Origin: Gnetum montanum
Taxonomy: Eukaryota; Streptophyta; Gnetopsida; Gnetales; Gnetaceae
Assembly (NCBI GenBank): GCA_015680685.1
Contig: MNCI01022307.1
Location: 598,944 to 662,943 of the forward strand
Reading direction: 5' to 3'
DNA length: 64,000 nucleotides
Positions 58,971 to 64,000 of the stretch are shown here, one piece after another (the stretch's first letter is position 1; each line of letters opens with the position of its first letter). The translations under genes and the position numbers were made by a program. The notes beneath the pieces were generated by a model, which was not told the DNA's origin, searched no databases, and worked only from the letters and a program-made list of their open reading frames with translations.

Positions 58971-60440
58971 GTTCTTTATCCTGCATTTCTTTCTTATCGG
59001 ACAATTCTCTTGTAAATTTACATTCTATCACGTCACTCGATTTTTTCTCTCTATTTTCACTATTTTTTTTTTTAAAAACCGCGTTGCTTCTCCTTTGGCA
59101 CTCTATAATTTGACTATTTTTTTTAAAAAAACCTAACGGTCCGCCGTTAGAGAAAATAATAATGCTGACTCGACATTGTTTCGGAACTCAAAAGTATAAT
59201 TTACAAGAATTAGCCTAGCGTACGTGTAGATTCTTCCTCTAACAGCCAGGCCAGGTTTAAAATTGATTTTTGGAAATTCAAACCGTTTTAAATTGTTTGT
59301 TTTTAACTACGTTTTCACGCAAAAATAATAATTTCCAAAAGCGGTGACGAAATCTTATTTTATTCGTTGTTTTTTAGTTTAAAGGTCATTGAAAAATCTT
59401 AACCAGGGAAATGTATCCGAAGGTAGCTAAGTACGTCATTTTTGAATGGTAGTTTATATTTAATAAGTTTTGATTTAAGATCTTCCTCCCTCGCGTCCGC
59501 GACGTATTTCTCTGACATTTTTGTCCTGAATTTCCGGGGAGTGGCTGCATAGCAAACAAAATAATTTATTTGTATATTCCATGCTTTTCTGTAATTAAAT
59601 TTGTTTAATGTAGTAGTTGTTTTTGAGGGAAAGTCTAGTCATTTAGTCATTTATATAAGAATAAGAGTGAACCCAAATTTAGCAATTACAATAGGAGTAT
59701 CATCATGGAGTGAAGAAGATCCTCCAACAAAATAGAGAAACACCTAGATCATAAAGTCAACCGAGAACCAAACCATTAGAATGACCATAAATCCCATTTC
59801 TAACTAACCAGAAAACCTTAGGGCATTCTTATAGGGCATTGAAACCAAAACCAAAAGATAGTCATGTGCAACTTCATAAAGGTCATTTAAAACAGAAGAA
59901 CACGAAATTTACAAGCAACAGATTGGCTCATCTCCCAAGGAGTCATAAGTGTTGAACATTTCCATCATGCATTCATGGATATTTTTCCACAAGTGAAAGA
60001 TGGTGAATGCTTATTATTTAGGTTTTTTATTCCAAGTGTGATTAATTTTTTAGTTAGTAGTGGCTATTATTTATTATATGTGATTTTCTTAAGTTTATCT
60101 ATTGTAGTATGTAGTCGACATTGTTGTTATCCTAGCATTGTCCCAACACAATGGAGGTTGGTAATATATTTAATGCAGTTACAATTCAAGTTATTTATTT
60201 TTCTATTGCTAATATATTTATTATGTTATTTGGTTGTATTTTTAAACTTCTTTTGTTATATCTAACTACACATTATTAATATATGTGATTTAGTTCTTTG
60301 TTTCATTTATGTTATTTCTTTTAATTTTTATATACTTGCACTATATCTTGATACATAAGTTGTACATAATGTTAGACCCTAAGAAAAGAATAAGAATTTT
60401 ATCTAAAAATTCAAAGTATGAGATGTTAGATCCCGAAAGA

Positions 60441-60594
60441 ATGGATGTTGGAATGTGAAATAAGTGAAACATAGGTACACCCTAAGATATATAGTCCAAT
60501 TAGAACTTTATATAACTTAGCATTGCTCACCAAAATCAAACCCATGACTTGGGGCTTCCAAAGCAAGTGTCTTAGTACTAGGCTAACACATCAT
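60441..60594 (-). mobile_element. tRNA-derived SINE copy (minus)
   Basis: Minus strand: ATGATGTGTTAGCCTAGTAC (A box), TGGGTTTGATTTTGGTGAGC (B box), then a body GTTCTAATTGGACTATATAT and GGTGTACCTATG. It is the same order and spacing as 61133-61285, about 154 bases. Confidence 0.68.
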
Positions 60595-60684
60595 TATTTA
60601 AATCCCAAAAGAATAACTACAAGTACACTCTAAGACATATGGTCAACATAATACTTTTAGAAGCATTATAGAGGAATATAATAA

Positions 60685-60836
60685 TGCCTCAAGTCAGGTG
60701 GTTTAAGTAGTTATCTTATTATCTTCTTAGGTAAGAGGTTACCAGTTTGAGTTGTACTTTAGGTATTTTTATATTCCTATAATAGATACATGTCTTAGGA
60801 TGTTCCTATAGCTAAATTATTTTAGGTTCTTACAAC
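60685..60836 (+). mobile_element. tRNA-derived SINE copy, diverged
   Basis: AGGTGGTTTAAGTAGTTATC (A box-like), GAGGTTACCAGTTTGAGTTG (B box-like), then GGATGTTCCTATAGCTAAAT and TTTTAGGTTC, which match the tail of 61133-61285. Confidence 0.5.
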
Positions 60837-61132
60837 CCTCTCGATGCCTTAAGTGTGGCTAAAAATAGTAACCTCTTGTCTAACAAGATAATTATCACAA
60901 GAATGTATAGTACATTGGATCACAAATTAATACATTACTTGTACAAGTTTTTAGTTTTGGCTAATTTTGGTTGAGAGGCCAACTACCAATCATAGATTAG
61001 AAATGCTAAATAATGTTTTGTCCATAATGCTTAGGGGGTGCCTATTGGTAATGCTAAATAATATTATGTCTATAATTTTCCAGGGAGAGCCTATAAGTAA
61101 CACTAAATAATATTCCTTTCATAATGTTAATA

Positions 61133-61285
61133 ATGAGGTGTTAGCCTAGTGGTAAAGACTATTGATTTCAAAACTCAAGTTAAAGGTTCAATTTTGATGG
61201 ATAATGCTGAGTTATCAAGTTCTAATAGGATTATATATATTGAGGTGTACCTATATTATAATTATTTTAGGTTCCAACATTCCCC
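61133..61285 (+). mobile_element. tRNA-derived SINE copy
   Basis: GAGGTGTTAGCCTAGTGGTA carries a near-consensus RNA polymerase III A box (TRGCNNAGTGG), and AAAGGTTCAATTTTGATGG a B box (GGTTCRA). Box spacing is about 35 bases, tRNA-like. The body and tail continue to TTTAGGTTCCAACATT. Confidence 0.7.
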
Positions 61286-61741
61286 CACATCCCATTCGTT
61301 CTGCCTGCACCCCACATCTTTTCCATCAAGAATGCCAACATATTTACTCCTAGTGAATTTGTGTCTTCTATATTATATCTTCATATTACAATGCACAAGG
61401 AATGAAATTTGAAAGGGTAAGGGAAGCATGCATGGAAAAAAAATAATCCATGAGAATTCAGAAATATTTTACAACATAAGATTTATTACCAAACTTGGAA
61501 TTAATTATACTTTTTATCATGCAATCACAATAGTTTGACCAAAATTATTATAGAATACATTGAATTTCGTAAAAGGGAGAATTGAATAATTTTCAATACA
61601 TTAGATGAAAGAGTGCTTAGAGATATTATTTGGTGAGCCTTGTAGAGGAGACATCCCAGATAAATATATTTAAATGATTCAAGACATGTATTAAGGAGCT
61701 ACCACTAAAATTAGAACAACTTGTACATTAAGGAGTCTATG

Positions 61742-62625
61742 TGATGAATCACCAAATAAGTGACCGAATATCAGACCCATGATATCAGACCCACGATATC
61801 GGACCCTCGATATCAGATATGCGATATCGAATGGGCCAAGCAATATTGGACACGCGATGTCGGAACCTGTCTCGTTGGCTATAAATAAGAGACAAGGATG
61901 CTTGGTTTGGAAGGAGTTTTTTTAGTCCGTTAGCTGAAGTTTTGTAGTTTTTCTATTCTAGAGTTAGAATTATTTCTGAGTGCCCACAATAGGAGTCATA
62001 GAGTGAATGGATCTTTATTCGAGCATTATGTACTTGAGCATACCTTGTGTCCGGAAATAAAGACTAACTCTGTGATAAACCTTGCAATATTCAGAATAGC
62101 TTAATTATTGCATTTAATGTTGTTTACTGTTATTTGATGCTTTTAGTAGTTAATTAATGTTGTTTCCATAGAATTATTAATTATCAATTATCAATGAATT
62201 AACACACTCAGCACGACCTCTTCGAGCATATGTGGAACACTTGGTAACCCAGTAATGACTAGCGTTTGGTAATCCTAGTAATGTTACATTGGTTTAGGAT
62301 GTGTCTGGAGAGTGGGAATGGATGCTGGTGTTAGGATTTGATTCACATTAGAGTTATAAAAACCCATCAGTTAATTAAATCTTTTCATTGCACACACTTA
62401 GGAGACTAAGATAGAAAATATAAAAGAAAAACATAAAAATCATACACATAAAATTTACTTAACCATACAATTGTGCCTTACAAGTAAGCTTGGGAAGACA
62501 ACAACTGCATAACTCATCATTGTTCTGTGTAGGTGCATAAGCACTTAATCCTTGGAGTTTGACCGGATCGTGCGTGAATGCTTGTATTCGTATGGTTGGG
62601 CGTAGGGGTACCTCACCGCTCATCA
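61742..62625 (+). repeat. 5' LTR of element I
   Basis: 884 bases, TGATGAATC to CTCATCA. U3 holds an array of GATATC words (61770-61860: CACGATATCGGACC, CTCGATATCAGAT, GCGATATCGAA), then TATA in GGCTATAAATAAGAG near 61880. Confidence 0.93.
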
Positions 62626-62626
62626 T

Positions 62627-62644
62627 TGGCACCATTGCCGAGGA
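62627..62644 (+). promoter_or_regulatory. tRNA-Asp primer binding site of element I
   Basis: TGGCACCATTGCCGAGGA is one base inside the LTR and matches TGGCGCCGTTGCCGGGGA at 15 of 18 bases. Confidence 0.85.
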
Positions 62645-62761
62645 TTTGTTTGTTTGTGTGCTAATTAGAACTTAGGAAATCCTTCTATCATTGGAATGAA
62701 CCCTTAAAGTTACCTATCCTACAATCATCGGAAAAGAGTACCACACACTGAGTAATCAATC

Positions 62762-64000
62762 ATGTCTCCTTATTCTTATAAAAGTGCTTCACCGACTAGG
62801 TCTAATACCATGAACAATTGGAGACGAGGTACACATGATGATCCACTAGTGCCCCAATAGTTTCACATGGTATACGCTCATCCTGATGAGTATGAACCAA
62901 AATTTACCTTTATCCTCCACTAGGATGAATAGCTATGATGGCGTGATTTAGGAGGTAACATAGTATTACCTCTCGATCGCTCAATCCCAAGCATGCTTCT
63001 TCGTGCTCTCACACGAATTGGTACGCAGCACTTACAATTAGAGTACATTGTGCATGAACAAGACTCGAAAGAGTATTGACCCACGGAGGCATAATGCCAG
63101 AGGGATCTACAACAGGAGAGACATTACGAATCTGTAAAGGGGAAGTGGTCTCAGGATGTCCTGTATGTTCTAAGTGAAAACAACGATGGTGAACTTGTCT
63201 TGGGAAGTTTTCCACAAAATGATGTTCCTCTCTTTGACTTCGGTCAAGGAGTTGAGTATTAGAATCTTCACTCAACTATTCATAACCCAGGTTCTGATAC
63301 CAATAGACATAAACAGTTTGGAAAAGGAACACGAACGCATGATAATGATAGACATTCCAATCGTAACTATGACCAAGGCGACGACCACCAAAGAGATGGT
63401 GACAGGTGCTATCATGGTGCCAGTCCTTCTTCCTCTTCATCTCTATCGTCTTCTTCCCCCTCTCCTTTAGGATTTGAATGCAATCACAAAGGGAAAGACC
63501 ATGAGGACAATGGTAAGCGAAATAGAAATCACCAAAAAAACAGTAGAGAAAGGGGATGAGGGCATTCTAGAGAGACACATCACGAAAGAAGGGAGAGTAG
63601 GGAACACTATAGGCATCATAAAAACCATAGACAACATGATCACGATGAACCCCTACTCACCACTCGAAGTATGTTAAACATAATAGAGGCTGTTAGGATC
63701 CCAACAAGGCACCAGAAAGATAGTAGGATCAAAAGACTAGACATGAATAACATCCCACGATTTGAAGGGGGATACAATGTTGATCCTAAAAATCATTTAC
63801 AAGCATTCCACGATGCATGTGCCTTGAAAAATATAGAAAATGAGTGGCAAAAGCTAAAGTTTTTTCCACGAACACTGATCAAGGAAGTAGAAAGCTAGTA
63901 CCGATCCTTAGAACCAGAATCCATTCGTCAATGGAGTACCATGTTGGAGCTATTCAATGATAAGTATCAAATGTACTCCTAAGTGTCGAACTTGCGTAAG
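62762..64000 (+). pseudogene. Gag of element I (N-terminal half)
   Basis: ATG at 62762 (MSPYSYKSASPTRSN). It has the full N-terminal region that B has lost (62810-63265), then the His/Arg/Ser-rich segment with SSSSSLSSSSPSPLG (63420-63470). The start of the Gag fold follows: SMLNIIEAVRIPTRHQKD, DMNNIPRFEGGYNVDP and LQAFHDACALKNIENEW (63671-63860). Several TAG/TAA/TGA codons and a frame change interrupt it. The zinc finger lies beyond the window. Confidence 0.82.

Larger units (their letters stand above)
61742..64000 (+). mobile_element. Athila-like retrotransposon I, 5' part
   Basis: 5' LTR, primer site and Gag in the plus orientation, running off the window. The base string before the LTR is CTATG, the expected target duplication if the 3' end is intact beyond the window. 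Confidence 0.9.

Noticed and set aside
61133-61210. tRNA gene
   Set aside because: A and B boxes are present, but acceptor and anticodon stems do not pair, and the homologous copies continue into a shared non-tRNA body, so it is a SINE.

Overview
The window is nuclear DNA of a seed plant. Its GT-AG introns, HOOKLESS1-type acetyltransferase gene and dense, old, nested LTR retrotransposons would suit a large repeat-rich genome such as a gymnosperm, but the sequence alone does not fix the species. No rRNA, functional tRNA, CRISPR array or bacterial operon is visible. Nearly everything outside 48.4-52.8 kb is mobile-element DNA in various states of decay.

Layout. 1-4195: part of a Tat/Ogre-like Ty3 element (H) with a gag-protease frame on the minus strand and a convergent plus-strand extra ORF that contains an intron. 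4199-10417: Athila-like element A (minus), pol to gag plus its 5' LTR, with its 3' end lost. 11272-15350: 3' part of another Athila-like copy (F, minus), abutting element G (15350-18994, minus), a different Ty3 lineage with an open gag-protease frame. 18995-20574: GC-richer island with a broken RRM gene and a SINE. 20575-23255 plus 33359-34491: Athila-like copy A2 (minus), split by full-length copy B (23256-33353, plus; both LTRs, target duplication CTTTC). 34492-45197: an older dispersed sequence (X) cut by element C (34854-44027, plus; both LTRs, duplication CATTC), solo LTR D (44168-45035, duplication GTATC) and solo LTR E (45203-46155). Element C has lost protease and pol but carries a decayed 2.7-kb coiled-coil ORF at the env position.

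46161-55237: AT-rich DNA around the one credible host gene, a three-exon HOOKLESS1-like GNAT N-acetyltransferase (49671-51872, plus). 55238-56718: a 24-bp minisatellite split by solo LTR J (55313-56175, duplication GTTGA). 56880-57340: LINE reverse-transcriptase fragment. 57341-61741: AT-rich DNA with SINEs and an LTR relic. 61742-end: 5' LTR, tRNA-Asp primer site and gag of a further Athila-like copy (I).

The elements share one life cycle: LTR promoter, tRNA-Asp priming, Gag, protease, RT/RNase H and integrase. All Athila-like copies here are inactivated, mostly by Gln-to-stop changes, and several have lost catalytic residues. Coordinates of LTR ends rest on TG...CA termini, flanking duplications and alignment by eye between copies.
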